A stretch of DNA of 64,000 bases from Bacillus sp. 1NLA3E (GTDB taxonomy: Bacteria > Bacillota > Bacilli > Bacillales > Cytobacillaceae), in assembly GCF_000242895.2 (NCBI RefSeq), contig NC_021171.1, positions 1,212,001 through 1,276,000 on the forward strand, read 5' to 3'. Each line of letters starts with the position of its first letter. Within the stretch, counting starts at the first letter, position 1. The notes under the pieces were generated by a model, which had not been told where the DNA came from, did not search any database, and was given only the letters and a program-made list of their open reading frames with translations. Of the stretch, positions 8,006 through 18,376 are shown in pieces. The translations under genes and the position numbers were made by a program.

Positions 8006-8689
8006 TTACGGTAATTGAATTGTTTTGATATGATCTAAATTTCGATAAACCGTTTCCCTGTCTGCTGTTATCAGAATCGCTTTGTTATTTCGAACCTTTT
8101 GGAGGAAGCCTATTTTTTCAGGATTGTCTCCACCATCTAGAATAACTAATTGGTTTTCTAATTTTTTCAACTGATCACCAAAGGTTCTGGCTAGTGATGA
8201 TGGAGGCGGATTTAACGGAAAATGCTGATTGTCTAAGGAATATGGTGTTGTATTTGGCGGGTACGGAATTAAAAATTTTACATGGTCCATCGATACAAAT
8301 ATGGATTTGTAGGCAGGGGAGTGAAAAACAAAATAGTCGTTCATGATGCTGGTTAAATAGCCATGAATGGATTTATCCCCAGTGACGTAAACCTTGGCGA
8401 ACAGACCTTTAGCAGTCATTAATGTTTTACGATAGGATATTGCCTCGGTTTCAATTGGTTTTACTGAAGGCGGATCATCGTAAGAGGTATCATCATCTAT
8501 AATGCTAATCTCTTTTAATCTGTGAATATGAACAAATGGAATGTAGAGGAAGGAGTTTGTTCTGCCCTCGTACATAACAACGATGTCCAACCCGGCATCG
8601 ATTAGGATTCCCTTGTGAAAACTGCCACCCGATATCTCAACCTCAATTTTCTTTCCTTTTAAATCTAAGAAATCTATAAGCATCTTCAT
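8006..8689 (-). CDS. Protein of three tandem small beta-barrel-like modules (DUF2642-like)
   Basis: A 227-residue protein with no signal peptide or membrane span. Three related stretches of about 50 residues can be seen: residues 10-60 (GKKIEVEISGG..HKGILIDAG), about 95-145 (AKVYVTGDKSIHGYLTSIMNDY) and about 175-227 (ENQLVILDGG..VRNNKAILITADRETVY). Each has the short-strand pattern of an Sm-like or DUF2642-type fold and ends in an h-h-I sequence such as DHIKTI. It begins 22 bases after the ArsB-like transporter and shares its transcript; the RBS AAGGAGAATG lies in the gap. Such modules occur in Bacillus spore-associated proteins, but its role here is unknown. Confidence 0.55.
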   Translation of the reverse strand: MKMLIDFLDLKGKKIEVEISGGSFHKGILIDAGLDIVVMYEGRTNSFLYIPFVHIHRLKEISIIDDDTSYDDPPSVKPIETEAISYRKTLMTAKGLFAKVYVTGDKSIHGYLTSIMNDYFVFHSPAYKSIFVSMDHVKFLIPYPPNTTPYSLDNQHFPLNPPPSSLARTFGDQLKKLENQLVILDGGDNPEKIGFLQKVRNNKAILITADRETVYRNLDHIKTIQLP

Positions 8690-8711
8690 TCTCCTTTATT
8701 CTCATATAGTC

Positions 8712-10073
8712 TTATCTTTGAAGGACATCGCCAAAAAGACTGGAAACCCAATAATATAAAACAACTAATGTGAACAATACAGTAGGTGGAATAACGACAA
8801 AGGTGACTTTCATATATTCCATCCAAGTGATTCTGACTTTTCCCTTCTTTACAATGTGCATCCACATCAGCGTAGCCAGCGTTCCCATCGGAAGCAGCAA
8901 CGATCCCATGTCACTGCCAACAATGTTAGCCAGATAGGCGATTTTCAAGGAAAGCAGATCTAGATGCATATTTGTTAACGTGAGTGTTCCAACCATAAGC
9001 GCTGGGTGATTATTAAATAGATTGGAAAGTACGGTTAGTAGCACTCCCATCAACACACTCGCATGGAGCAGGCTTCCAGAAACCATAGGTTGCATAATTC
9101 CAATCAACCAGTGCGTTAAACCAATATTATTTAGACCGTATATGATGGTATACATACAAAAGGCGAAAATGATAATATACCACGGCGTTTTTTTCAGCAT
9201 ATCGCCAGGAGGTATTTTTAAATAAGCCCACCGCCATCCTAAAAGTACAAGCGATCCAAGAACCGCCACAAGGGAGACTGGAATGGCGAAAAATGAGGCA
9301 ACAAAGAGGCTGACCCGGACAGCAAATACGAATAGTAGGACGTAGAGCATAAATCTTGAACGAGCCTTCTCTGAAGCATGTTGAGGACCTGGCTTGAGCG
9401 GATGGTAAGAAGGTAATGTTAGACCCGTAACACTAGTAGGAATGGTTTTCGGTAAGATTTTACGAAAGCGAAGGAAGAGCAGCCCAACTAAGAATAGTAA
9501 ACCAAGCGTTGCAGGGACAAACATCATCGCTGTATGCAAATACAAAGTCATATGCACAATTTTCAAAGCAATTAGATTTACAATATTACTTACACCGATT
9601 GGAGCACTGGACGCGGTTGCAATTAAGCCTCCAGACAGCAAATACGGAATTTTTTGATGGTTTTTTAAGCCCATGTTGTTTAACAACATGACTAAAATAG
9701 GAGTGGTAATTAAAATACTACCATCGTTATTGAAAAAGAGTGTCATGAGAAAGCATAAAAGATTGACATACCAGAATAATCGAATGCCTGACCCCTTTGC
9801 TTTTGCGGCTAGCTTCTCTGCCACCCAGTGAAAAAAACCAAAACTTTCTAAAACAATCGCCATGATGATCGTTGCCATTATGGTAATGGCAGCACCGCTG
9901 ATGGTATCTGTAATGACACCTAAATCTGAAAATGAAACACTCCCACTGAGCAAGACAATAACCGCACCTATCGCAGCAGGTATAGCTTCATTCAAACCTC
10001 TAGGTCTCCACAGAATAAATACGAGGGTACCCAAAAAAGCTAAAATGGTTATCCAAACCATTGGTTGAAACAT
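8712..10073 (-). CDS. ArsB/NhaD superfamily membrane transporter
   Basis: A 453-residue protein with about 11-12 membrane spans. FFNNDGSILITTPILVML near residue 112 and SNLFNNHPALMVG near residue 345 are the paired helix-break motifs of the ArsB/NhaD (ion transporter) superfamily, and ATASSAPIGVSNIVNLIAL is the conserved stretch after the first one. B. subtilis has related proteins annotated as arsenical pump membrane proteins, but no arsR, arsC or arsA lies nearby, so arsenite export is not established. The ion could be something else. It is the first gene of a two-gene minus-strand operon with the three-module protein. Confidence 0.75.
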   Translation of the reverse strand: MFQPMVWITILAFLGTLVFILWRPRGLNEAIPAAIGAVIVLLSGSVSFSDLGVITDTISGAAITIMATIIMAIVLESFGFFHWVAEKLAAKAKGSGIRLFWYVNLLCFLMTLFFNNDGSILITTPILVMLLNNMGLKNHQKIPYLLSGGLIATASSAPIGVSNIVNLIALKIVHMTLYLHTAMMFVPATLGLLFLVGLLFLRFRKILPKTIPTSVTGLTLPSYHPLKPGPQHASEKARSRFMLYVLLFVFAVRVSLFVASFFAIPVSLVAVLGSLVLLGWRWAYLKIPPGDMLKKTPWYIIIFAFCMYTIIYGLNNIGLTHWLIGIMQPMVSGSLLHASVLMGVLLTVLSNLFNNHPALMVGTLTLTNMHLDLLSLKIAYLANIVGSDMGSLLLPMGTLATLMWMHIVKKGKVRITWMEYMKVTFVVIPPTVLFTLVVLYYWVSSLFGDVLQR

Positions 10074-10743
10074 ATTATTCTCCTTTCTTCTTCCTGATTT
10101 TTCTGGATATTGTCATGAGACGACCGTACCTCCTCCAGGGTAATTCCGCTCATGTCCCCCCCTTCCATCTATCCTTCTTGTAATGTTGTACTGTATCTAT
10201 ATGTATCGGGTAGTAGACATGCATTGGGGTGAAAACCCTTTTTTCTATAATTCCGCTAAAAACTATCAGCAATTGTCTCTATAAATAAATCATGGAAATT
10301 GAATAATTAGATCTTAAAGGGCAAAAAGAAAAAGCGAAGCCCTAAGCTCCACTCGAATTAGTAAAAAATTCGTATTACGTACAAAAACCTTTAATAACAA
10401 AGTTTCAGTATTCGTGATTCTGAAGAATAATAGACTGCCATAAACTACAATTTTTTGATTGCAAATTACTCAACGATATGCATATAGGTCCTCTACAGAC
10501 CCCAATGAAAATGTTGGAACTTTAATTTTTGGAAAAAATAATGGGAAAGAATGATAAACAGCTACTCAATTAAATGTGATTTCTTCTTCAACAAACGGGC
10601 GCATTTCTGCAGTAAGAAATGCGCTCTTCTTAATGAATTGGGCCATTTAATTGAATAAGCTTATTGAGCATGAAGGAATTTGAAATACGCTATAATTTAG
10701 TCATTGATTAAATGTATTTAATATAAATTCTAGGAGTAATTAT
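10074..10743. other. Gap upstream of divergent genes
   Basis: It contains the minus-strand promoter region of the transporter, an unassigned AT-rich stretch and one well-preserved family B repeat (10583-10660). No gene is supported. Confidence 0.45.
10583..10660 (+). repeat. GGGCGC hairpin repeat (family B), best long-form copy
   Basis: CTTCAACAAACGG leads to a perfect 10-bp stem, GCGCATTTCT and AGAAATGCGC (10599-10624), then a T-rich tract and the trailer GGGCCATTTAATTGAATAAG. No gene is directly upstream on the plus strand, so this copy is not simply a gene terminator. Confidence 0.65.
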
Positions 10744-11529
10744 ATGATAAGTATACAAGATATTCTTTTACTGGATTTTGCGTATTTGGAAACTTTTTCA
10801 AATCGGATAGATACCTCGTGGGGTTCAATTTTCTGTAATGATAGCCAACCAAATTATTATGACGCAAATTACGCACATATTAGTGATGCGCATGATAATC
10901 CACAGTTAGTAATTGAAGAAGTAAGCAGCTATTATACATCCAGAAAAATCATACCTAGATTCTATATCTATAACTTAGATATTCAACAAAATCTAATTTC
11001 TGAGTTAAAAAATCAAAAATTTAGATATGAGGAATTAATTAGTCCTGTTCAATTATGGAATAATCGAATTATTGATATCGATAATAACAACAGAACTACT
11101 ATTGAAAAAGTAATAGAATCAAATTTTCAGGAAGCTTTAGAGATAGAGTGTAGCATTAAAGAATTTGGAGGAAAGGAATCGATTGAGAAAGTTTATGAGA
11201 AGCAATTCAATCACCCCTCTTTCACACATTATCTTCTTCGATACGATGGAATAGCTTGTTCCACGGCTTGTATTTTTGAAGATGGTAATCAAGCTCGATT
11301 GGAAAGTGTAGCTACAATTGAAGAATATAGAGGAAAGGGCTTAATAGGTGAAATTATTCAATTTATACAAAAGGAAGTTATAAATAGAGGAATTAAGAAA
11401 CTTTGGGTTTTTCCGATAAATGAATCAATAGAAAAAGTATATCAAAAATATGGATTTCAATCAGTCGATAAAATGAAAATGGGACACGCATTTTTAGGGG
11501 GGAAAAGCATTAAGGAAATTCAAGGATAA
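10744..11529 (+). CDS. GNAT family N-acetyltransferase, two-domain
   Basis: A 261-residue protein. Residues 1-110 form a poorly conserved N-terminal half. The C-terminal half (about 120-250) is a GNAT fold, with strand ACSTACIFEDGNQARLESV, the acetyl-CoA loop EEYRGKGLIGEIIQFI (about residues 197-212) and the final FPINESIEKVYQKYGF motif. Bacillus proteins of this layout are annotated only as GNAT N-acetyltransferases. The RBS TAGGAGTAATT precedes ATG at 10744. The substrate is unknown. A degenerate family B fragment follows (about 11555-11595). Confidence 0.8.
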   Translation: MISIQDILLLDFAYLETFSNRIDTSWGSIFCNDSQPNYYDANYAHISDAHDNPQLVIEEVSSYYTSRKIIPRFYIYNLDIQQNLISELKNQKFRYEELISPVQLWNNRIIDIDNNNRTTIEKVIESNFQEALEIECSIKEFGGKESIEKVYEKQFNHPSFTHYLLRYDGIACSTACIFEDGNQARLESVATIEEYRGKGLIGEIIQFIQKEVINRGIKKLWVFPINESIEKVYQKYGFQSVDKMKMGHAFLGGKSIKEIQG

Positions 11530-11724
11530 TAAAATGACTTTCCTTATTTGATGTTTCTTATTGAACTGTCAGGTGCTAATGTTGAATAAGTACGAACCCT
11601 TCAACAGCCCTAGATTTCAACATACACTACGATTGCCTCCGTTAAAGAGTGAGTTTGCTGGGGCGTTTGTTGAAGATGATTAACAGCTGTTTCGGTGGCT
11701 TTTTGGACGAGAGGAGTTAAGGGA

Positions 11725-12747
11725 ATGATTATAGATTTTAGAACAGATGCTGGTACTCGACCAACGGAAGAAATGCGTAAAGCAATGTATAATGCCGAAG
11801 TGGGAGATGACGTTTTTAGAGAGGATCCATCAGTTAATCGTTTAGAGGAAACAGCAGCAGAAATGTTGGGAAAAGAGGCTGCTTTGTTTGTCACTTCAGG
11901 CACAATGGGAAATCAACTAGCCATATTATCTCAAACATCACCAGGTTCAGAAATTCTGGTGGAAGAACATTCACATATCTTTGTTCAAGAAGCAGCTTCT
12001 CATTCTATTATTGCTGGCGTTCAGACACGGCCCATTTCTAGTGATAAAGGCACATTAGATCCAGAACGAGTGCGTAGTGCCATTAGAATGCCTGGAGAGT
12101 CAACATATACTAGTCTCCTATGCTTAGAAAATACACATAACTATTCAGGTGGCACAATTGTACCTTTAGATAATATCAAGGACTTGTATTCTATTTGTCG
12201 TAAATCCGGTACCAAGTTACATATTGATGGTGCAAGACTGTTTAATGCCGTTGTTGCCACATCTATTTCAGTCGATGAATACGCACAATATTCCGATACC
12301 GTCCAAATTTGTTTATGTAAAGGCTTAGGAGCTCCAATAGGTGCTATTCTCGCAGGTTCGCAAGAGTGTATTGCTAATGCAAGAAATTGGCGTAAAAGAC
12401 TAGGTGGAGCAATGCCCCAAGCAGGGGTTATAGCTGCACCTGCTCTAGTAGCATTAACAAGTATGGTAGAACGATTGAATGAGGACCACGAAAAAGCTAA
12501 AAAATTAGCAGAAGGGTTAATTCAAATACCTGGTATTACCGTGGAGTTGGAAACTGTTCAGACGAATATTGTTATGGCAAATGTTCAAGGAACAGGAAAG
12601 TCAGTTCGAGAACTGATTTACGAACTAAAGGCAGTTGGAATATTAGCAACTGAATTCACAGCCGGTGTTTTACGGTTTGTTACGCATAAAGATATCTCTC
12701 AGGCTGATATAGATGAGGCATTAAAACGTATTAAGAACCTTCTTTAA
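11725..12747 (+). CDS. ltaE: Low-specificity L-threonine aldolase
   Basis: A PLP enzyme of about 340 residues that cleaves threonine or allo-threonine to glycine and acetaldehyde. Family features: DFRTDAGTRPTEEMRKAM at the N-terminus, GDDVFREDPSVNRLE, the PLP-stacking region TSGTMGNQLA, LHIDGARLFNA with the PLP-binding aspartate, and CLCKGLGAPIGA with the Schiff-base lysine. I chose ATG at 11725, after GAGGAG; the frame is open to 11695 but lacks a site there. The last bases run into a family B fragment. No T-box or other leader was recognised. The gene stands alone. Confidence 0.88.
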   Translation: MIIDFRTDAGTRPTEEMRKAMYNAEVGDDVFREDPSVNRLEETAAEMLGKEAALFVTSGTMGNQLAILSQTSPGSEILVEEHSHIFVQEAASHSIIAGVQTRPISSDKGTLDPERVRSAIRMPGESTYTSLLCLENTHNYSGGTIVPLDNIKDLYSICRKSGTKLHIDGARLFNAVVATSISVDEYAQYSDTVQICLCKGLGAPIGAILAGSQECIANARNWRKRLGGAMPQAGVIAAPALVALTSMVERLNEDHEKAKKLAEGLIQIPGITVELETVQTNIVMANVQGTGKSVRELIYELKAVGILATEFTAGVLRFVTHKDISQADIDEALKRIKNLL

Positions 12748-12780
12748 CGGGTGCTTTTCTTCAATAAAGTTTTTGAAACG

Positions 12781-12828
12781 ATCTTCCTCAATCGGGCGCT
12801 TTTTTAAAATAAGAAAAGTGTCCTTTTT
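12781..12828 (+). repeat. GGGCGC repeat (family B), short form
   Basis: ATCTTCCTCAATCGGGCGCTTTTTT is followed by AAGAAAAGTGTCC and a T-run. It falls 34 bases after the threonine aldolase stop and may serve as its terminator. Confidence 0.5.
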
Positions 12829-12944
12829 ATGTTTTCCAACGGTATTGAGACTTTCTTCTAAATAGTAAATCTTAGATTGTTGAATTACTAATATATGAAA
12901 TTCATTCTTTCTGAGCATAATAGATTCAAGAATGACCCCCACCA

Positions 12945-13853
12945 TTAGGAAGGGGAATAGGTTTCTTTCAGCCGCTTAATATCCTCTTTAGGTGGTAAAC
13001 CAAACATACGGGAATATTCTCGGCTGAATTGAGATGGACTTTCGTAGCCTACTCGGAATGCAGCTTCGGTAGCATCTTTTGACTCGGAAAATAACAGACG
13101 ACGTGATTCCTGTAGCCTCAATTGTTTTTGGTACTGAATAGGACTCATAGCTGTTACCTCTTTAAAGTGCCTATGAAGCGAAGAAACACTCATATTCGCA
13201 ATTTCTGCAAGGTCCTCAATCCGAAACGACTGATCGTAGTTATTCATGATATGGTCAATAACATCCCTTATTCCATTAGTGGAACTTCCTTCTACTACAA
13301 TTTGCCTTAGCGTAATCCCGTGCTGCCCCTGTAAAACCCTATAGATGATTTCCTTGATGATAAGAGGTGCAAGTACTGGTATATCATTCGGAGTCTCTAG
13401 CAAACGGACTAACCTGGTTACCGCGTCCAACAGAGATATCTCTATTTTGCTAACATACATGCCTCTCTTAGCATTTTCTTTTTGGTTAACAGCCAGTTGA
13501 GAATCCTGTAAAACCTCCAAGATTTGATTTGCCGTAAATTCGAGTTTCAGAGCCAAATATGGATTCTCATAAGAAGCTTCCGTGACTATACCGGTGATTG
13601 GCAAGTTAACGGATGCAGCAAGGTAATCCGCAGGGCCGTATACATAGCGCTCCTGCGCCAGAAATACCTCCTTCCTACCCTGAACGATAATGCATAATGA
13701 GGGCATGTAAACTCCGTAACTTGGACCGGTAATATTAGAGAAGCGAGAGAAAGATAAAGAAGGAATAGCAGTCTCATGAGAGCCGTCTTTGCCAGTCTGC
13801 CCCTCAATAATTTGGGTAAGTTCAGCCCGCTGTTTATCGATTGGTTTAGACAT
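12945..13853 (-). CDS. AraC family transcriptional regulator
   Basis: A 302-residue protein. The N-terminal part matches the AraC_N (type 2) ligand-binding region: YGVYMPSLCIIVQGRKEVFL and YVYGPADYLAASVNLP (about residues 45-95). The C-terminal AraC DNA-binding domain (about 195-295) has two helix-turn-helices, RIEDLAEIANMSVSSLHRHF and ATEAAFRVGYESPSQFSREY. Such proteins usually activate an adjacent dehydrogenase or aldo/keto reductase gene, which fits the two reductases divergent from it. RBS AAGGAGG lies before ATG at 13853. The inducer is unknown; a small carbonyl compound would be a guess. Confidence 0.88.
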   Translation of the reverse strand: MSKPIDKQRAELTQIIEGQTGKDGSHETAIPSLSFSRFSNITGPSYGVYMPSLCIIVQGRKEVFLAQERYVYGPADYLAASVNLPITGIVTEASYENPYLALKLEFTANQILEVLQDSQLAVNQKENAKRGMYVSKIEISLLDAVTRLVRLLETPNDIPVLAPLIIKEIIYRVLQGQHGITLRQIVVEGSSTNGIRDVIDHIMNNYDQSFRIEDLAEIANMSVSSLHRHFKEVTAMSPIQYQKQLRLQESRRLLFSESKDATEAAFRVGYESPSQFSREYSRMFGLPPKEDIKRLKETYSPS

Positions 13854-13957
13854 AATAACCTCCTTGTGTCCTTATTTTTTTATAGTTCCATACTAATACA
13901 TATTCCTCCGGAACGTAAGTAGTGTTAGAGGATTAGGCAATGATTTGGTAGGAATGA

Positions 13958-15034
<1,077 letters not shown>

Positions 15035-15050
15035 CAGATGTTCTATATAG

Positions 15051-15920
<870 letters not shown>

Positions 15921-15942
15921 TACTTTGTTTCCTTATTTACAA

Positions 15943-15982
15943 GAAAAAAGTCGATTTCCTTCCAGGAACATCGGCTTTTTTT
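15943..15982 (+). terminator. Terminator of the aldo/keto reductase operon
   Basis: AAAAAAGTCGAT pairs with ATCGGCTTTTTT (one G-U pair), ending in a T-run 23 bases after the stop codon. Confidence 0.7.
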
Positions 15983-16178
15983 ATAGAGGCTGTGTTAAAG
16001 CTCAATGTTGATTTTTTGCACAAGTTGATTGGAGTGGAAGGCGCGAGACTCCTGCGGGAGCAGCGGGACAGGTGAGACCCCGCAAGCGCTTTAGCGCCGA
16101 GGAGGCTCACCGCCCGCCCCGCGGAAAGCGAAGCGCCTGGAACGGAAATCAACATTCTAGATTAACAGAGCCTTTATA
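15983..16178 (+). repeat. Long GC-rich dispersed repeat (family A), copy 1
   Basis: The ends are imperfect terminal inverted repeats, ATAGAGGCTGTGTTAA and TTAACAGAGCCTTTAT. Inside, GTTGATTGGAGTGGAAGGCGC mirrors GCGCCTGGAACGGAAATCAAC in two parts, enclosing smaller hairpins such as GCGCTTTAGCGC and GGTGAG/CTCACC. The frame across it gives spurious arginine/serine-rich ORFs. Related copies lie at 34966, 49353 (opposite strand) and 58011, and a short derivative at 18297. GC content is far above the flanks. Confidence 0.85.
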
Positions 16179-16256
16179 GAAAATAATTTGATAACTTTTA
16201 CATTTTGAAGAATTAAACTTAAACGTGTGCTTATCTTGATTAAAGTGTAAGTAATG

Positions 16257-16283
16257 ATCTTCCGCAATCGGGCGCTTTTTTGA
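16257..16283 (+). repeat. GGGCGC repeat (family B), short form
   Basis: GATCTTCCGCAATCGGGCGC is followed by TTTTTTG. The copy has the consensus leader but no closing arm, and abuts the end of the minus-strand exporter gene. Confidence 0.5.
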
Positions 16284-16286
16284 AAT

Positions 16287-17522
16287 TTATGAATACAACT
16301 CTTGCAGTTTTTTATCCGAAGGAAGGAAGCATGTTATAATCCCCAACAATGGTAATGTCCCAACAAAGATGATGGTACTCGGTAAACTGATTAAGTCAGC
16401 TAAATAGCCAAGTCCGACTGAACCCAAAGCCCCCATTCCAAAGGCTAAACCTACTGTTAATCCAGCCATGGTTCCGATTTTTCCTGGGAATAATTCTTGT
16501 GCATAAACCACCGTTACCGAGAAGCTCGACATAAGTAAAAAGCCTGAAACTGCAAGGAGAGCAAAAGCAATGGTACTTGGGACAAACGGTATCAAAATTG
16601 TAAGTGGAGCAGATCCTATCATGGATAGAAAAATGATATTCTTTTTTCCAAACCGATCTGCCAGTGGTCCACCAAAAAATGTTCCAATTGCTCCAGTGAC
16701 CAAAAAGGCAAATAAAAACATCTGTGATTGCTTAATAGTAAAGGCATACTTCTCAATCGCATAAAACGCATAATAATTGGTCATTCCGGAAATATACCAC
16801 GAGCGGGCAAAAATAAGAAATAATATTAAAGTCAATGCTACCCATACTGTTTTTGGGACTTTAGCATTCTTTTTAGTGTTAACATCCTTTTTGGACTTCA
16901 TCATTGCTCGATCAGACTGAAACCTTTGGGTATACCACCGGGCAATAAATATCAACAATCCAACAGCAGTAGCAGCAACGATTGAAAACCAAGATGCACC
17001 TTTTTGACCAAGTGGGACAAGAATAATTGCTGTAATTAACGGGGCCAACGCTTGACCAGAATTACCACCAACCTGATAAATAGATTGAGCAAGACCTCTA
17101 CGTGGACCAGAGGCCATAAATGCTACTCTTGATCCTTCAGGATGGAAGATGGCTGATCCAAGACCTATTAAGGCTACAGAGAAAATGATCATTTCAAAAC
17201 GTGGGGAAAATGCGAGTCCAAGCACACCAACCATCGTTATGGAAAGACCGATAGGCAGTGCATATGGTCTAGGCTTTTTGTCGGCAATCATTCCGATAAT
17301 CGGTTGTAAAACTGAGGCAACTATATTCAACGAGAAGGCAATCATTCCTAGTTGCGTATAGGAAAGTCCCATTGATTTTTCTAAAATTGGGAACATAGCT
17401 GGGACCACAGCTTGAAGAGAATCATTTAGCAAATGGCATAAGCCAATTACAAATAATATTTTATAGGCAGTCGTTCCCTGTTTGTTACTCAGGGAACCAA
17501 TTGAAACAGCTTGATGACTCAT
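16287..17522 (-). CDS. MFS transporter, fosmidomycin resistance (Fsr) type
   Basis: A 411-residue major facilitator with 12 predicted spans. Near the N-terminus CHLLNDSLQAVVPAMFPIL is the characteristic opening of the Fsr group, followed by FHPEGSRVAFMASGPRRGLAQS and YQVGGNSGQALAPL, both diagnostic of fosmidomycin-resistance-type exporters. The loop near residue 215-225 is lysine-rich. It lies divergent from a MarR regulator, which is the probable repressor. E. coli Fsr exports fosmidomycin; the natural substrate in Bacillus is not known. ATG at 17522 follows GAGGAG. Confidence 0.88.
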   Translation of the reverse strand: MSHQAVSIGSLSNKQGTTAYKILFVIGLCHLLNDSLQAVVPAMFPILEKSMGLSYTQLGMIAFSLNIVASVLQPIIGMIADKKPRPYALPIGLSITMVGVLGLAFSPRFEMIIFSVALIGLGSAIFHPEGSRVAFMASGPRRGLAQSIYQVGGNSGQALAPLITAIILVPLGQKGASWFSIVAATAVGLLIFIARWYTQRFQSDRAMMKSKKDVNTKKNAKVPKTVWVALTLILFLIFARSWYISGMTNYYAFYAIEKYAFTIKQSQMFLFAFLVTGAIGTFFGGPLADRFGKKNIIFLSMIGSAPLTILIPFVPSTIAFALLAVSGFLLMSSFSVTVVYAQELFPGKIGTMAGLTVGLAFGMGALGSVGLGYLADLISLPSTIIFVGTLPLLGIITCFLPSDKKLQELYS

Positions 17523-17770
17523 CTTTTTCTCCTCTTCCCGGTTTATTATTCACCTTGCGAACGTTTTCTCTTATACTAGGTATCTTACAAAATTTTTGAA
17601 TTAAATAGTATATATTTGCATGATAATATCAAAAAAATCTTTTATTTAGGATAGGGTGCCAAAACGAGACCAGGATCATCTCGTCGTTTTGAAATATTGG
17701 TGTCACAAATTGTTTAGTGATTGATTGAAAATTTGCTTGCACAATTGACAGCTAAATGTAATTTTTATAT

Positions 17771-17794
17771 AATTATTTTGAATTCAAGATATTT
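17771..17794. promoter_or_regulatory. Candidate MarR/MhqR-type operator
   Basis: AATTATTTTGAATTCAAGATATTT is an imperfect dyad centred on GAATTC (17780-17785), 30 bases before the MarR start. Its inner part resembles the ATCT-N-GAATTC-N-AGAT pattern of MhqR boxes. It could control both divergent genes; this is inference. Confidence 0.4.
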
Positions 17795-17823
17795 CCATTA
17801 AAAAATAAAGGAATGAATGAAAT

Positions 17824-18264
17824 ATGATTTCTGATCAAATTAGTCAATCATTAAAATTATTTATTGTTCTTTCACGTTCCTATAAAGCGCTAAATGAACA
17901 AGCTAATAAGTTAATTGCTGAAAAGGGCTTAAATCCAACAGAATTTGCAGTCTTAGAGCTTCTATTTCACAAAGGAGATCAGCCACTGCAACAAATTGGC
18001 GGGAAAATATTGCTGGCCAGCGGTAGTATTACCTATGTGGTTGATAAGTTAGAACAAAAAGGGCTGTTAAAGCGCGTGGCATGTCCCAATGATCGCCGCG
18101 TTACTTACGCTCAAATCACTGATGAAGGAAAGCAGTTTATTGACGAAATTTTTCCGGAACATGCACAAAAAATTGATGAAATGATGTCAGTACTATCAAA
18201 TGAAGAAAAAAATACGGCAATTGAATTATTAAAAAAGCTTGGTATTGCAGCTGGGAAATATTAA
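17824..18264 (+). CDS. MarR family transcriptional regulator (MhqR-like)
   Basis: A 146-residue winged-helix repressor. The DNA-binding domain spans about residues 35-105: LNPTEFAVLELLFHKGDQPL, ILLASGSITYVVDKLEQKGL with the recognition helix, and the wing CPNDRRVTYAQITDEG containing the family DxRR motif. It resembles the MhqR/YusO group that senses quinones or electrophiles. It has no cysteine in the N-terminal helix, so a simple OhrR-like thiol switch is unlikely. Divergent from the Fsr-type exporter, its likely target. RBS AAAGGAATG precedes ATG at 17824; a terminator follows at once. Confidence 0.85.
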   Translation: MISDQISQSLKLFIVLSRSYKALNEQANKLIAEKGLNPTEFAVLELLFHKGDQPLQQIGGKILLASGSITYVVDKLEQKGLLKRVACPNDRRVTYAQITDEGKQFIDEIFPEHAQKIDEMMSVLSNEEKNTAIELLKKLGIAAGKY

Positions 18265-18292
18265 AAAGCGGTTAAAGACTGCTTTTTTTTTT
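18264..18292 (+). terminator. Terminator of the MarR gene
   Basis: AAAAGCGGT, a short loop and ACTGCTTTTTTTTTT directly follow the stop codon. Confidence 0.75.
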
Positions 18293-18296
18293 GAGG

Positions 18297-18376
18297 ATTT
18301 GTTAAAGCGCATTGTTTATTATGCTCACCTGGTGATAGGACCGGAAATCAACAGGTAAGTTTAACACAGCCTTTTA
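18297..18376 (+). repeat. Short derivative of the family A repeat
   Basis: It keeps the left end (GTTAAAGCGCATTGTT), a GCTCACC piece, and the right end (GGACCGGAAATCAAC, then TTTAACACAGCC), but the roughly 110 central bases of full copies are missing. It looks like an internal deletion product that retained both termini. Confidence 0.6.

Noticed and set aside
11530-11724. T-box or other riboswitch leader for threonine aldolase
   Set aside because: No AGGGUGGNACCGCG-like T-box sequence or antiterminator fold is visible.
11610-11903. Minus-strand ORF of 97 codons overlapping the threonine aldolase start
   Set aside because: Most of it is antisense to the aldolase. The last 30 codons could be a fragment of an older gene, but there is no recognisable family.
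12721-12945. Minus-strand ORF of 74 codons at the end of the threonine aldolase gene
   Set aside because: It overlaps a family B repeat and the aldolase end, with no RBS of note.
15937-16155. Minus-strand ORF of 72 codons with Arg/Ser-rich composition
   Set aside because: It lies entirely in family A repeat copy 1 and its terminator; the same translation appears in other copies (49327-49524), and there is no RBS.
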